A stretch of 20,000 nt of DNA, from contig CAJNDS010002132.1 of NCBI GenBank assembly GCA_905221605.1, positions 294,299 to 314,298 of the forward strand, read 5' to 3'. Shown here one piece after another: positions 1 to 9,093 of the stretch (its first letter is position 1; each line of letters opens with the position of its first letter). A program made the position numbers and the translations under genes. This DNA is from Symbiodinium natans (lineage: Eukaryota > Sar > Dinophyceae > Suessiales > Symbiodiniaceae). The notes under the pieces are model-generated. The model was not told the origin of the DNA, did no database searches, and saw nothing but the letters and a program-made list of their open reading frames with translations.

Positions 1-180
1 GCTTGCCCTACTATGGCGTCTGGCTGCTGGCCTTTGAAAAGTGGCGGATATGGAGGTTCCAGAGCAAGTTGCCGAGGTCACCCACGGCGATCTGCTGCGA
101 TTCCCGGTCCGCGCATGTCTTGTGAGCCTGTGGTTTTTGGACTCTCGCACTCACACGTCAAGGGTTCAGGTTTTGCTTGC

Positions 181-319
181 TCGCGGTTCGAGGAGCAAGT
201 GTCGGCAGGCCATCGTCGATGGCTTGCTCCATGCACTGGTCGGTGCCCGCGAGCAGCTTCCTCCATTCAGCAGGCACCAAGGAAGGCCAAAGCAAAACAT
301 GGCAAACTCTGGCAGCTAC
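181..319 (-). CDS. Candidate internal exon, no family recognised
   Basis: The frame from 322 down to 158 is open and has coding-like codon use, with C or G at most third positions from the middle onward. It follows an in-frame TAG at 325-323, and an AG|G acceptor at 321-320 would start the exon just after that stop with codon GTA. It reads WPSLVPAEWRKLLAGTDQCM and continues with acidic and polar residues. A GC donor (GCAAGC) at 180-179 would end it in phase 1; the frame itself stops at 158. It would be a downstream exon of the Cys-rich secreted gene that starts at 2695. No domain is recognised, and gene membership is inferred only from strand and order. Confidence 0.35.
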
Positions 320-489
320 CTGCTACCTCCTGTCCGTATTCCGAAACCGAACCGCGGGATAATCTCAGACACTGCACATTGCTCGTGAGGCCTCTGATCT
401 AAGTGCTCGGGGTAGCAACTCCCAGATGAAAGGTAGCGTGTGCAGCATCTAAGCCGAACCCGAAGACCAACATCCCACTGCAGCATCAT

Positions 490-641
490 TGTTGCGCTGT
501 AGACTTGATGTCGAGCTTCACTTTGCGGCTGTTGGAGAAGGGCGTGCTGCCGAGCTCGACAAGCATATTTGTGGGACACGAGTCCCACCACTCCTGGGAA
601 GTCAGCATCAACGAAGGCCGCCCCATGAGTTTTCGGCTCAT
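490..641 (-). CDS. Candidate internal exon, no family recognised
   Basis: From the ATG at 641-639 the minus frame is open to a TGA at 488-486, and nearly every codon ends in G or C over its central part. It includes the stretch MLVELGSTPFSNSRKVKLDI. This composition separates it from the overlapping longer frames on both strands, which look like shadows. Possible donors are the GT of AAA|GTGAAG or of ATCAA|GTCTAC near the 3' end; the upstream acceptor is not fixed. It sits between the Cys-rich exon near 1.3 kb and the exon at 319-181, so it is placed in the same minus-strand gene. Function is unknown. Confidence 0.35.
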
Positions 642-1129
642 GCCGCAAATTCAACTTGCGTTCATGGGAGTTCTTGTGGATGGATCGTTGAGATTGGGAG
701 GTGGGGATGGGCATGCCCTAGTTGCCAGGTACCCATGCCCGGCCAAACCGCCTCAAGACTGAATATGAAGTAAGCCTTATGAGGCCCAAGAAAGCCCTGC
801 GCAACCCCACCAAACCTCATGGAAGCCCTTCGAAACCTCCGTCGCGTTCGGCACCAGTTCGCCCGCAGGCCCCAACGTCAGGCAATCGGCCTGCATTGGG
901 GAAACCGTTAAAACGACCGCAAGAACTCTGAGCTTCAGGTCCTTGGGCTTACACGTACGTAACTTGTTCACCTTCTTCCTGAAGGGACAGTGCATGCGGG
1001 ATATGGAAGCTTCTTCCCGGTGCTGCACACTGTGGGGGTGCTCAACACATGGTTCTCAGCAATGCTAGCGGTTCGGAGAGCTTCCTGGCAGGGGGAGGGA
1101 GGAGAGGAGCATTGTGACAGTTCTCCGGT

Positions 1130-1448
1130 AACTGAACGACAAAGCACAAAACACCAGTCCTTTTTCGTGGACTCCGTGAATAGTGCCAGTTGCACCCTGC
1201 TCAGAAACCATGCTTCTTGCAAGTTCATGTCGTATACCTCAGACTCAGGTGTTCTTCGACTTTGGCAGAGCTGATGCAGCACACCCCATACCCATCGCCC
1301 ACTTTCTCTCGCTTGTGGCTTTGGTGGCTGGGGCTTGGGACACTCAGCTTTATGCAGCCACCTGACACGCTTGTACCCAGGAGAATCAATCTGCACGCAC
1401 GGGTAGCATCGGAACTTGCCGAGCCCGGCTTCGTTGTGTGAGTTGAAC
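1130..1448 (-). CDS. Candidate Cys-rich exon(s) of a secreted protein
   Basis: An acceptor AG at 1450-1449 is followed by G|TTC AAC, opening a frame that stays open to 968. The first part has the spacing FRCYPC...GYKRVRWLHKAEC, followed by a Pro/Lys/Gln linker (CPKPQPPKPQ). A second coding-like part lies near 1230-1150 (EVYDMNLQEAWFLSRVQLAL). The start is phase 2, which matches the phase-2 donor at 1548-1547 of the sushi-like exon upstream, giving a 100-bp intron (1449-1548). The 3' end was not fixed, and an intron may separate the two parts. Likely extracellular, because the proposed gene starts with a signal peptide. No named domain is recognised. Confidence 0.4.
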
Positions 1449-1548
1449 CTCGGTGGTTGGGCACTTCAAACCCGAATGGCTCTGCCTCTGACGAACAAGG
1501 GAAAGTTCTTGAATACTCTGCGACCCCGGATCACCACCAAGAAGCCAC

Positions 1549-1767
1549 TTTCCATTGACGCATGAGATGCTGTCCGTTGAGGCAGCCGCATCGTCGTAGA
1601 AACCCTTGTAGCGTTCGTCCCAACAAGACAGGTCGAGCTTTGTGCCGTGGACAAACGTCTCAGGCAGCCTATAGCTGGGGGCATTTTTCGAAGCAACCAT
1701 GTCCAATGCAACTCGAATGCACATCGTAGCGCTCGCAGGTCACCCATGCCAACTTGCACACCTCAAG
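1549..1767 (-). CDS. Sushi (CCP)-like Cys-rich exon with an apparent 1-nt frameshift
   Basis: Two adjoining minus frames read as one Cys-rich module. The first (1767-1672) contains CKLAWVTCERYD, SSCIGHGCFEKCP and then hits TAG at 1671-1669. The second (from 1676) continues YRLPETFVHGTKLDLSC, a Phe/Tyr/Asp-rich stretch, then SISCVNGK. The order Cys-Pro, then G-x4-LSC, then ISC-x-NGK/W resembles a sushi/complement-control repeat, a secreted binding module. Dropping one C from the five-base run (plus-strand G at 1677-1681) would join the two frames as ...EKCP-SYRLPE. This could be a sequencing or assembly error, a real lesion, or an unseen splice. A donor GT at 1548-1547 matches the next exon in phase. 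Confidence 0.45.
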
Positions 1768-2276
1768 CCTACCGGGCCCAGCGGCGACATCTTGTGTTGC
1801 CAGGCATGGGATGTCGGATCCCGGTAGGTAGGCCTCTCGCGCAACTGTTCAACGCGGCTTGACTCCCATGACTACAGCTTGCTATCCTCGAGTTAAGCCC
1901 ACAATCCAGCAATAATCACCACTCACACCGCAGCTCCTCGCACAGAACTGGGGCCCTCCACCTCAGGGTTCGGCAGGGGGAGAATCATCGGAGAATCGGA
2001 TGGCCATTCCCACTTTGTGTCTTCAGCCATTGCACTATTCTACCAAGCCCCCAAACCAAGCACAGCTCGTTGCGTGCAATGGGTCCAGACTTGTCATGTT
2101 GTCATGTTGAGGGTCACAAACGTGTTCGGTTCGAGCTGAGCCCTCGGTCTCGCGTGGAAAGAACGAAAACCACGGCACATGCAAAGCCCAGATCAAAAGG
2201 ATTCATTGCTGTTACATAACTTCGCCCGCCCGAAAAAAAGAACATGAACTCAGCTCTAAACGTCTAGGGTTCTCCT
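1768..2276. other. Stretch without a recognised gene
   Basis: No coding-like frame is apparent on either strand between the sushi-like exon and the C run. The stretch probably lies within a long intron of the minus-strand gene starting at 2695, unless a small exon was missed; the phases of the flanking exons do not match directly (phase 1 upstream, phase 0 or 2 downstream), which hints at a missed exon. Confidence 0.4.
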
Positions 2277-2301
2277 CCCCCCCCCCCCCCCCCCCCCCCC
2301 C
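2277..2301. repeat. C homopolymer, 25 nt
   Basis: An uninterrupted run of 25 C. It follows a single TAGGG-like hexamer (CTAGGG near 2265) and lies in the presumed first intron of the gene starting at 2695. Confidence 0.95.
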
Positions 2302-2320
2302 ACAACATGGCCACGGCCCC

Positions 2321-2418
2321 CACTTGTGACTACACAAGCTCCTCACTTGCAACTTTTTCTATTTCTGGCTCACTTGTGACTATATTTGAATTGGCACACT
2401 TGCGACTCACTTGTGACT
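2321..2418. repeat. Five degenerate copies of CACTTGYRACT
   Basis: CACTTGTGACT, or one- to two-base variants of it, begin at 2321, 2344, 2371, 2397 and 2408; the steps are 23, 27, 26 and 11 bp. The block ends about 50 bp past the predicted donor of the signal-peptide exon, so it would be intronic. It is a degenerate minisatellite or a cluster of binding sites. Confidence 0.75.
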
Positions 2419-2466
2419 ATTTCACCCCCCAATCGCAGCTCCCGCTCGAGAGGGGTTCCGGCTCAC

Positions 2467-2695
2467 CTGCTTTGGCTTCCTCTGTTTGGAACAGAGCCTG
2501 CCAATCTGGACACTTCTGTTTCAACACCAGGCAATAACCTGTGAATTGACAGCCTCCAATGCTCGTGTCTCCTCTCTCGCACCCACAGCATGTCATGGTG
2601 TCGAACTGGTGCAACTCAATTTCAGCAACCAGGCGGGAGACCCCAGTCAGGAGGGTGAGGAGCACAACCCGGGGCAGCAGGATGGCTAACCACAT
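2467..2695 (-). CDS. First exon of a secreted Cys-rich protein (signal peptide)
   Basis: The frame starts with ATG at 2695-2693 and encodes a classical signal peptide: MWLAILLP, then VVLLTLLTGVSRLVA, with likely cleavage before EIELHQF. The mature part is Cys-rich (TCCGCERGD, GGCQFTGYC, QKCPDW) in its first half. A canonical donor, AAAGCAG|GTGAGC, at 2466-2465 ends the exon in phase 1; beyond it the frame runs only to a nearby TAG. The start is chosen because the hydrophobic segment begins directly after this ATG. This is the clearest gene start in the window. Downstream candidates are the Cys-rich and sushi-like exons at 1767-1130 and those at 641 and 319. The identity of the full protein is not known. 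Confidence 0.6.
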
Positions 2696-2984
2696 CGAGG
2701 GTAGGGCAAAAAAACACGAATCACCACGGTTTCTATGGCCCGCGAGCCTGCTGCCATTGCTCGTACAGTTTCATTGGTAAGCCATTTCCAACGCCTTTCA
2801 GACCCTTTCGGCTTAGGGTTCTGCCTCCTCTTGAGGTCCGCGGCCACGTGAAGAGTTGCGGGTCGTTTCTTTGCTTGCGGGGTCACATGCCAGGGAGCCG
2901 CAAACCGAATCAAATCCGACACTGAGTGGAAGCCTTCCTGTATTCTATGTTATAATCATGCAAACGACCATGCATGATTGAACT

Positions 2985-3130
2985 TTATGTGCTTCTGCAT
3001 TGTGTTACGCCTTTGCAACTCGTGCACAAACGAGTTGCATCCTGCTCCCCCCATGTCTCCAAGCAGCCTCCCAGGATGAGGTACACATCACACTGCACGT
3101 GGAGATCCCAGTGCACAAAGGGCTTTGAAC
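2985..3130 (-). CDS. Candidate Cys-containing exon
   Basis: The acceptor CTCAG|GT at 3132-3131 opens a phase-1 frame rich in G/C-ending codons: SKPFVHWDLHVQCDVYLIL, GGCLETWGEQD, then CTSCKG. The open frame extends further upstream to 3185, so the left boundary is a choice. A GC donor after TGC AAA G near 3002 is possible. It lies just upstream of the signal-peptide start at 2695, so it would belong to the preceding gene and may be near its 3' end. No family is recognised. Confidence 0.35.
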
Positions 3131-3316
3131 CTGAGCTGCTGAGGGTCCTATTGCCACACGCCGGCCCGCCTAGACAGTGCCACACGAAGAAACAAACCAG
3201 GTTATCGGTGGGTTGCGCTTCCTTGAGATGTTCAATTCAAGCCCAAAAGCCCCCCCGTCATTCTGCCATGTCCTCTGAGTAGCTCATTTCAGTCGTCAGG
3301 TAGGCACGGCGAGCCG

Positions 3317-3586
3317 TCATGCTGAAGCACCCGGCAGGGTCCGCCACATGGCAAAGTTTCTCCTTGGAAATGCGGGTCTCAGGGCCACAAGAGTTGCGGA
3401 CCGTTTGCACACGACGCTGCCGCACCCCCCTTTGCAGCCGTTGCGCTGGTCCTGAACTCTCTGTGTAGTTCTGCGCTTCACGACTGCAGCAAGCGCATCA
3501 CACGGAACGAAAGCGATTAGCTTAAACTGGCTCCACGATGCTTCAGAGTAGATTCCGAGTAGACTTGAGGCGTTAGGTCCTAAGAC
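3317..3586 (-). CDS. Candidate exon, no family recognised
   Basis: The acceptor GAAG|GTC at 3588-3587 begins a frame that reads VLGPNASSLLGIYSEASW, then FKLIAFVPCDALAAVVKRR, then a basic stretch with NGCKGGCGSVVCKRS. The frame is open to 3317. The first 50 residues look the most protein-like; the basic, Cys/Gly-rich second half could be intron read-through. Same strand as its neighbours at 3.9 and 3.1 kb. No domain is recognised. Confidence 0.3.
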   Translation of the reverse strand, partial: VLGPNASSLLGIYSEASWSQFKLIAFVPCDALAAVVKRRTTQRVQDQRNGCKGGCGSVVCKRSATLVALRPAFPRRNFAMWRTLPGASA

Positions 3587-3774
3587 CTTCAAACAAGAAG
3601 CACTGAGCCTTGTTCGCCGGGAAAGAAAGCATGCTGAAATATGGTCAGTGGTGAATCGTGACTTCGTCTTCTTTCCCTACTAACCAAGAGTCAGGTGAGC
3701 AGGATCTGGGTCATTTGAAGCGCAAGTTCAATACCAACCTCAAGTTAAGCCAGGAACACTCAGGGCTTCTGATT

Positions 3775-3919
3775 TGCAAAGTCGCCCAGAACACCACGAA
3801 GAGGTCGCCCTCCACGCCAGGCTCCTGACCCATAGGTCCGATGCTCTCAATCACATGCACGTAGGGGCGTTCGCAGAAAATTCCCAAGTTGTGACATCGG
3901 CAGATTTGATTCAGAAGCT
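3775..3919 (-). CDS. Candidate exon following 3969-4051
   Basis: This frame reads ELLNQICRCHNLGIFCERP, YVHVIESIGPMGQEPG and VEGDLFVVFWATLQ, a compact protein-like sequence with coding-like codon use. An acceptor CCCCAG at 3921-3920 starts it in phase 1, matching a GTGCTG donor (3968-3967) of the exon upstream; the implied intron is only 49 bp, so the join is tentative. The 3' end is not fixed, and the frame remains open to 3711. A short DNA resemblance to 5429-5480 was noticed around the VHVIE codons. No family is recognised. Confidence 0.4.
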
Positions 3920-3968
3920 CTGGGGAGCTTTGGGCAGTCGGAGATGAAAGGTGAGCATGAGGCAGCAC

Positions 3969-4051
3969 CCCAAAAGATGTTTGTCCTGAGTCCCCGCATA
4001 CTCTCAAGCGGCCAAAGCTCCTGAACAAAGTGCGGGCAGCCCCAGTAGGTC
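3969..4051 (-). CDS. Candidate exon joined to 4206-4286
   Basis: A pyrimidine-rich stretch ending CTTGTGCAG|G gives a good acceptor at 4053-4052. The exon then reads TYWGCPHFVQELWPLESM and RGLRTNIFW. Its first base completes the codon left by the exon at 4286-4206 (CG + G gives Arg), so the pair reads VVRFLLS-R-TYWGCPHF across a 154-bp intron (4052-4205). Frame, phase and both splice signals agree, making this one of the better-supported junctions outside the PA14 region. Function is unknown. Confidence 0.45.
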
Positions 4052-4205
4052 CTGCACAAGCACAGAAGTTGAGCTAAGACAGAGGTGCCTCAATTGACTG
4101 AGCAAGTGAAGTTGTTTCCCAAGTCTGCACAGTAACGTCGTCCGCACACACCTCAACACCTTCAGTCCCCGACAGACCTGCAGATGAGTGATTCCGTCTG
4201 CTCAC

Positions 4206-4286
4206 CGTGAAAGTAGAAAACGCACCACGAATTTGCCTTCGGTCAGCATTAGCAGCTCTTGCCGGCGTGCGCGGACATAGGATAGT
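4206..4286 (-). CDS. Candidate 81-bp exon
   Basis: The acceptor GAGTCAG at 4288-4287 and the canonical donor TTTCACG|GTGAGC at 4205-4204 bound a short exon reading LSYVRARRQELLMLTEGKF followed by VVRFLLSR, which looks helical and amphipathic. It is too short to stand out as an ORF and was recognised from codon use and splice sites. It joins in phase to 4051-3969. The preceding exon is probably near 4463-4336, but the phase of that junction was not resolved. Confidence 0.45.
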
Positions 4287-4301
4287 CTGACTCTCCCTGC
4301 C

Positions 4302-4463
4302 TTACATCGAGCCTCGCAGTCGCTTCGCCCCATGGCCTTGCGATGCAGGATGCGCAGAAATCCAGTGCACCCATGTCTCTAAGTCGGTACAGGGGAAGCT
4401 GTAGAACAGTGTGTTGGACTTGCGACTGCTCTCGATATCTGTCGATATCTCATGTCTCATCAT
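4302..4463 (-). CDS. Candidate exon with a W-containing motif
   Basis: A frame of 53 codons opens with ATG ATG at 4463-4458 and closes at TAA 4304-4302. Its core reads SNTLFYSFPCTDLETWVHWI followed by SAHPASQG, with mostly G/C-ending codons. The pattern of a beta-like stretch, a small acidic loop and then ETWVHWI faintly resembles the last strand and C-terminal helix of a PH domain, but no other part of such a domain was found, so this is not claimed. A real exon would end before the stop, perhaps at CAAG|GC near 4336. Confidence 0.3.
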   Translation of the reverse strand: MMRHEISTDIESSRKSNTLFYSFPCTDLETWVHWISAHPASQGHGAKRLRGSM

Positions 4464-4789
4464 GTTCTTTACTGCCGGAAGAAACTCTTTCCAAATCCCA
4501 ACGCTACTCGCGACACTCCTTAGTCTGGTGCCATGGCTAGTTTTATCCTCGGCGCCGACCTACGCACCTATAGAATCCGACACTGTCCACACTCTTCAAC
4601 GACGAAGCTGAAAAACTCAGGCCTCCTGCTCAGTCTCGATATGTACGCTCAGGAGCAAAGCTGAAGGGCAGAGCAGTTGCCCAGAGGTCAGCTTGAATGG
4701 TGGCCTTCTGTGCTACATGGACTATGACATACTACGACTATGAGAAAAAACCCAAAATCAAAAGTCAAAAGAAAATCTTGCGGTGAAAC

Positions 4790-4965
4790 GCCGGGGCTTG
4801 AGATGGGCTTCGTGGAAGCCTCGAGGCGTGCCCTCAATGTTTTGACACCAGGCGGCGGAACGAAGATGTTTTCGCTCTCTGGCGGGATGGACTCAAATGC
4901 CTCCGGAATCACCGGCGTCTTCATGCCCTCAGATGTTAGCGATTGCTTGGTCGCTTGAACAGCAC
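4790..4965 (-). CDS. Candidate Pro-rich exon joined to 5036-5185
   Basis: Acceptor AAAATAG|GT at 4967-4966. The frame reads AVQATKQSLTSEGMKTPVIP, EAFESIPPESENIF and VPPPGVKT, then a Ser/Pro linker. Its phase (two bases completing a codon) matches the donor CAAC|GTGGGC of the upstream exon, giving Gln-Arg-Ala across a 70-bp intron (4966-5035). The 3' end is uncertain: a GT donor after PPPG near 4839 and later sites are possible. The sequence looks like a flexible linker and no family is recognised. Confidence 0.4.
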
Positions 4966-5035
4966 CTATTTTTTTGAGACGTTAAGTGTGCAATGCTTGA
5001 CGTCCAGGCGCCCGAAACCCAGAAGCTATGCCCAC

Positions 5036-5185
5036 GTTGTGCGAAAAAACACGGGCCTTTGCACTGAGACATGATCGTGTGGATCTGGCCCTCAGGAAGC
5101 GCAGCCCCTTCCACCACCCTTTGCGCTGCCAGACTGAGGTCGTTCTGGCGACCATCCTTTGGCCAGGCGAGTTCCGCCACATCCG
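5036..5185 (-). CDS. Candidate exon, no family recognised
   Basis: After an in-frame TGA, an AG at 5187-5186 could start this exon. It reads DVAELAWPKDGRQNDLSL, AAQRVVEGAALPEGQIHTIM and SQCKGPCFFAQ, with strongly coding-like codons. The donor at 5035-5034 is GT and is in phase with the next exon. A second coding-like minus frame overlaps just upstream (KLSDSVAVEVLGPPLDHE, about 5248-5190) but is offset by one base with no room for an intron; either it is a shadow or there is a small sequence error here. Confidence 0.4.
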
Positions 5186-7100
5186 CTCATGATCCAGGGG
5201 TGGACCCAAAACCTCGACCGCGACAGAATCCGACAACTTGCAGTTGCCGCCAAGTGTCCCAAGCAGGAGGAGCACACTCCTTAGAAGAGCGCGACGCCAA
5301 CCCTAAACATCCCCTCATCGTTCTTTGACGGGAGAGGCCAAAGCTGAATAGTTGGCAAAACTCCCACGCACAATTTTGAACATTAGGCTGCAGTGGTTGC
5401 ATCAGTCACCGTAGCGGAACAAGCTATGACGTTCAATCACATGCACCAGGCATGTTTGACAGCCCCTCTTTGCAGAAATTGGCATCAACAAATCTCGAAA
5501 CCAAACTACACATCCTCATGCACGTAATCTGGCTCACATCCTTTGTGCGATGTGCTTGTGTATTCGGTGGTTGCGGTGGTGGGCTGTCTTGGTTGTGGCT
5601 CAGCCATCATATGATCTCGGAAGTTTAAATAAGATAAAGGGGAGAGCAGCAGAAAGAGACGCCAAGGAAGGCACCAACACGCACCAGAGAGGAACACAAA
5701 GGAACACAGGCAGCAACCAAGGAGGCGGAAGCACGACCCCAAACATTCCGCCCTTGCAGCGACAGGGCCACCCCACCGCCCCCAGCTGGACGAATTCGCG
5801 GACACGAAAAGGCCAAAGAGTAACCAGCATGACACGACAAGTGCAAAGCTTGGGCAGTTCAGCCAAAGACCCCATGAAGACGCACGAAAAGGAGGAAATC
5901 AAAAGGGAACGTTCTGAAGGAAAAAGGTTGGGGGAAAGGGGAGAACCTGAGAACCTGCCATGAAACCCCCGAAAAACCCCACATTCCCCACGAAGAGGCC
6001 GAGAGGCCGGGGCCGATTGCCACACCGGCGCTGTCACTCTGTGGTGACACCCTTCCCTTCCCCTGCCGTGAGTGCTCGTACATCTTCTGCTCAGGCAAAG
6101 CTCGCAAGAAGCACAGGCCCAGGGCGATTGGTCCGATTGGTCGTTTCCTGTCGCGCGGGCACCTCGAACCAAGCTTTGGCCAGCAGTGCCTTGAGCAGTC
6201 GTCTCAGGATACTTTTTTTGAAGCAGTCCTTCTGCTTGAGTGCCTGAGATCCTGGCTAGCCTTCGGCTTTCATACTCGTCACCGTTGGGGCGGGGGGTCG
6301 GTGCCTTCTTTCCTGGTCATGGTCCCAAAGTGCGTTTGGATCCCCAGGTCTGGTGGAGCAAGGGAGCAATTTTACAGCTCTGTTTTTGTTTTCTGCTTGC
6401 TGTCCTTCACCCACGCATTCCCTTTGCTCCTGCCGTGAAATTGGCTGCCGTTGTTCGATCCAACCTCTCTTTTCGAATCCGAGCTTTTTTGTTGCATCGC
6501 TTTATAAGGTGCCTGTAGCTAGCGAGCGGTGCTACCCATGAGCACACATGAACGTGGCTACACGGGCCCACGCCTCCACGCTCTGGAGCGGAGGGCAGCA
6601 GGGCAGTGAAATCTTGTGGCAACTTGTCACTGGCAGGGTGTTTCAGATGGGGATTGGCGCTTCGAGCATCTTCGAGCACTGGTCCCACTCAGCTGCGAAG
6701 AAGAAATCTCGCTAAATACTTCAGGGAATCTTGCCCCGACCGCTTTGTTATTTAACGGATGCTACCCACGGTGCGGTGGTCTGTCACCCTGGGTGGCTTC
6801 ACAGACTTTCTTGATTCTTGACCAAGGATGATGAGAAATCACGGCACGGTCGCGGCAGCACCGTCCATCTCCTTCGTGAAAGACAAGTCACGGCCACCTA
6901 ACTTGCATGAGGTCGGCGGTATGCTCGAGCTTCACCCTCCTCCATGGCTTAAAACTGAACTCTATTATGACTTTAGTTCAGGTGGGCATCGCAAGGGTGG
7001 AGTGTGTAGTCTGCCGGGGGATCGGTGAATGGGTCGTCCACGATGAATGCGCTTCGGCCTCCAATGTGCGGAAGGGCTTTCCTAAGCTTACGTAAGCTGT
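5186..7100. other. Long stretch with no recognised gene
   Basis: Long overlapping frames occur near 5.55-6.2 kb, including one of 190 codons on the minus strand (6172-5600). Its composition (runs of Leu/Val/Cys/Arg) looks like an antisense reading of purine-rich DNA: the plus strand at 5620-5960 is rich in GAAAG-type tracts. A Cys/Trp-containing minus frame at 5402-5250 (NCAWEFCQLFSFGLSRQRT) might be an exon, but no splice sites were fixed. Elsewhere nothing recognisable was found on either strand. Confidence 0.35.
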
Positions 7101-7239
7101 TCAGCATCGCTTTCCGCGGAAGTTTGCTAGGCTTTTCGAATCATGAAAGGGCTTTGGCGCAGCTCTATTCAGTTGCAATCGCTTGTCTTCATTGTTGAAC
7201 GTGGCCGGCTTCGTGGTCCAGAAGCCCCAGCAGTGAAGG

Positions 7240-7373
7240 GACCGCTTCCTAGGCTTTCTAAAAAATTGCTCTATGGCGATTCCAGGGGCACCTTCAGACT
7301 CCGCTTGCTCCGAGTCTTCTTCGGCGGCGGTCAGATTGACGGGCACAGAGCACGGAGCGACTGCAAAAGTGAC
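7240..7373 (-). CDS. Candidate exon, no family recognised
   Basis: An in-frame TGA is followed at once by the acceptor GCCCAG|GTC (AG at 7375-7374). The frame then reads VTFAVAPCSVPVNLTAAEED, SEQAESEGAPGIAIEQF and turns basic. The acidic stretch has coding-like codons. A GT donor inside GAAG|GTGCCC near 7290 is an alternative end. It would lie 3' of the PA14 exons on the same strand and could belong to the same gene, but over 1 kb of simple-sequence DNA separates them. Confidence 0.3.
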
Positions 7374-8275
<902 letters not shown>

Positions 8276-8648
8276 ACCCACCACCAACACCAACCCCTCC
8301 CTGTGTGCCCACCCCCGTCCCCTCCTCCCGTACCCGAATTCTTCCTTTTTGAGGATCCCGAAAAGGTTGATACTCGCACCCCGAGCCGATTCAAATCATC
8401 TGCGAACAATTTTGGGGAGCGGCTGCTGATTCGCCGCTAGAGGTTCCTGAAACTCACGTCATGCCGAAACTCAAGATCCCGAACTTGCCTCAGCAAAATC
8501 CATGGCGCTCGCTACACGGGCTCTGGTCTTGGGTTTGTGACTGAGAGGATTATAGCCTCGGGGTTGCTTGGGAGACATTGCAAGGCCTTTTTTGGTAGGG
8601 TTCTGTCATGATGCTGCTGCTGTCGTGATTGAACCACGGCACCTCCAC

Positions 8649-8866
8649 GTGGTGCGTAAGGCGAGTCGGGGGGATAGTCAGTGTCTGCTGCGCAGTGTCT
8701 GGACCGGCGTACTTCAAATTCAACAGCTCGTTGAAGTGCGTTTCGCAGTAGCGCACCTCCAGCTGGTGGTAGCCTTGTGACAATGATGTTGAGTGCGTCC
8801 GATCGCGGGCAGGGTGGCAGCCTTCGTCGTTGATCACTTCGCTTCCGTCCAAGAAAAGTATGGCGC
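8649..8866 (-). CDS. PA14-domain protein, exon carrying the C-terminal half of the domain
   Basis: Starts after GGAAG at 8868-8867 and reads AILFLDGSEVINDEGCH, then a short loop, SLSQGYHQLEVRYCE, NELLNLKYAGPD and TLTIP. These are the family hallmarks: Asp-Gly in LFLDG, a Gly-His pair before the Leu-rich strand, GYHQLEVRY, and KYAGPD near the end. PA14 domains are beta-barrel modules, often carbohydrate-binding, found in secreted and surface proteins and glycosidases. The phase-1 start joins exactly to the preceding exon to give SSDDG-AILFLDG. The donor CACCAC|GTGGAG at 8648-8647 is a suggestion; the frame stays open further, and it keeps a weak likeness (IP...PW) to the second PA14 copy. Confidence 0.75.
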
Positions 8867-8956
8867 CTTCCACACTGCATCAGCATCATGTGCAACAAGA
8901 AAACAGCACTCCACCTTACCCGGCACACTCCACTCAAAATACTTCAGGCCCGGCAC

Positions 8957-9021
8957 CGTCATCCGAGGATAGGGTAAATACATACTGACCCGCATTCTGG
9001 ACCTCCAGATCTGCTGTGCAC
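8957..9021 (-). CDS. PA14-domain protein, exon with the SDDG motif
   Basis: A 65-bp exon reading CTADLEVQNAGQYVFTLSSD followed by the first base of Gly. G-x-Y-x-F-x-L-x-SDDG is the signature core of PA14. It is bounded by TTTCAG|G (9023-9022) and GATGACG|GTGCCG (8956-8955), with a 90-bp intron (8867-8956) downstream. The frame continues past the donor for eight residues to a stop, which supports a splice here. The family match fixes both junctions to the codon. Confidence 0.75.
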
Positions 9022-9093
9022 CTGAAATCTTGGCACGCTTTGCCGCTTTGAACATCTTTGAACAATGGGCACCATGGTAATGGTACCACCCGC

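Noticed and set aside
2120-2160. GGTTCGAG as a tRNA T-arm
   Set aside because: No matching acceptor, D or anticodon stems could be placed around it.
5550-6172. Overlapping frames of 137 (plus) and 190 (minus) codons as genes
   Set aside because: Composition is explained by purine-rich strand asymmetry; no domain, signal peptide or consistent splice structure was seen.
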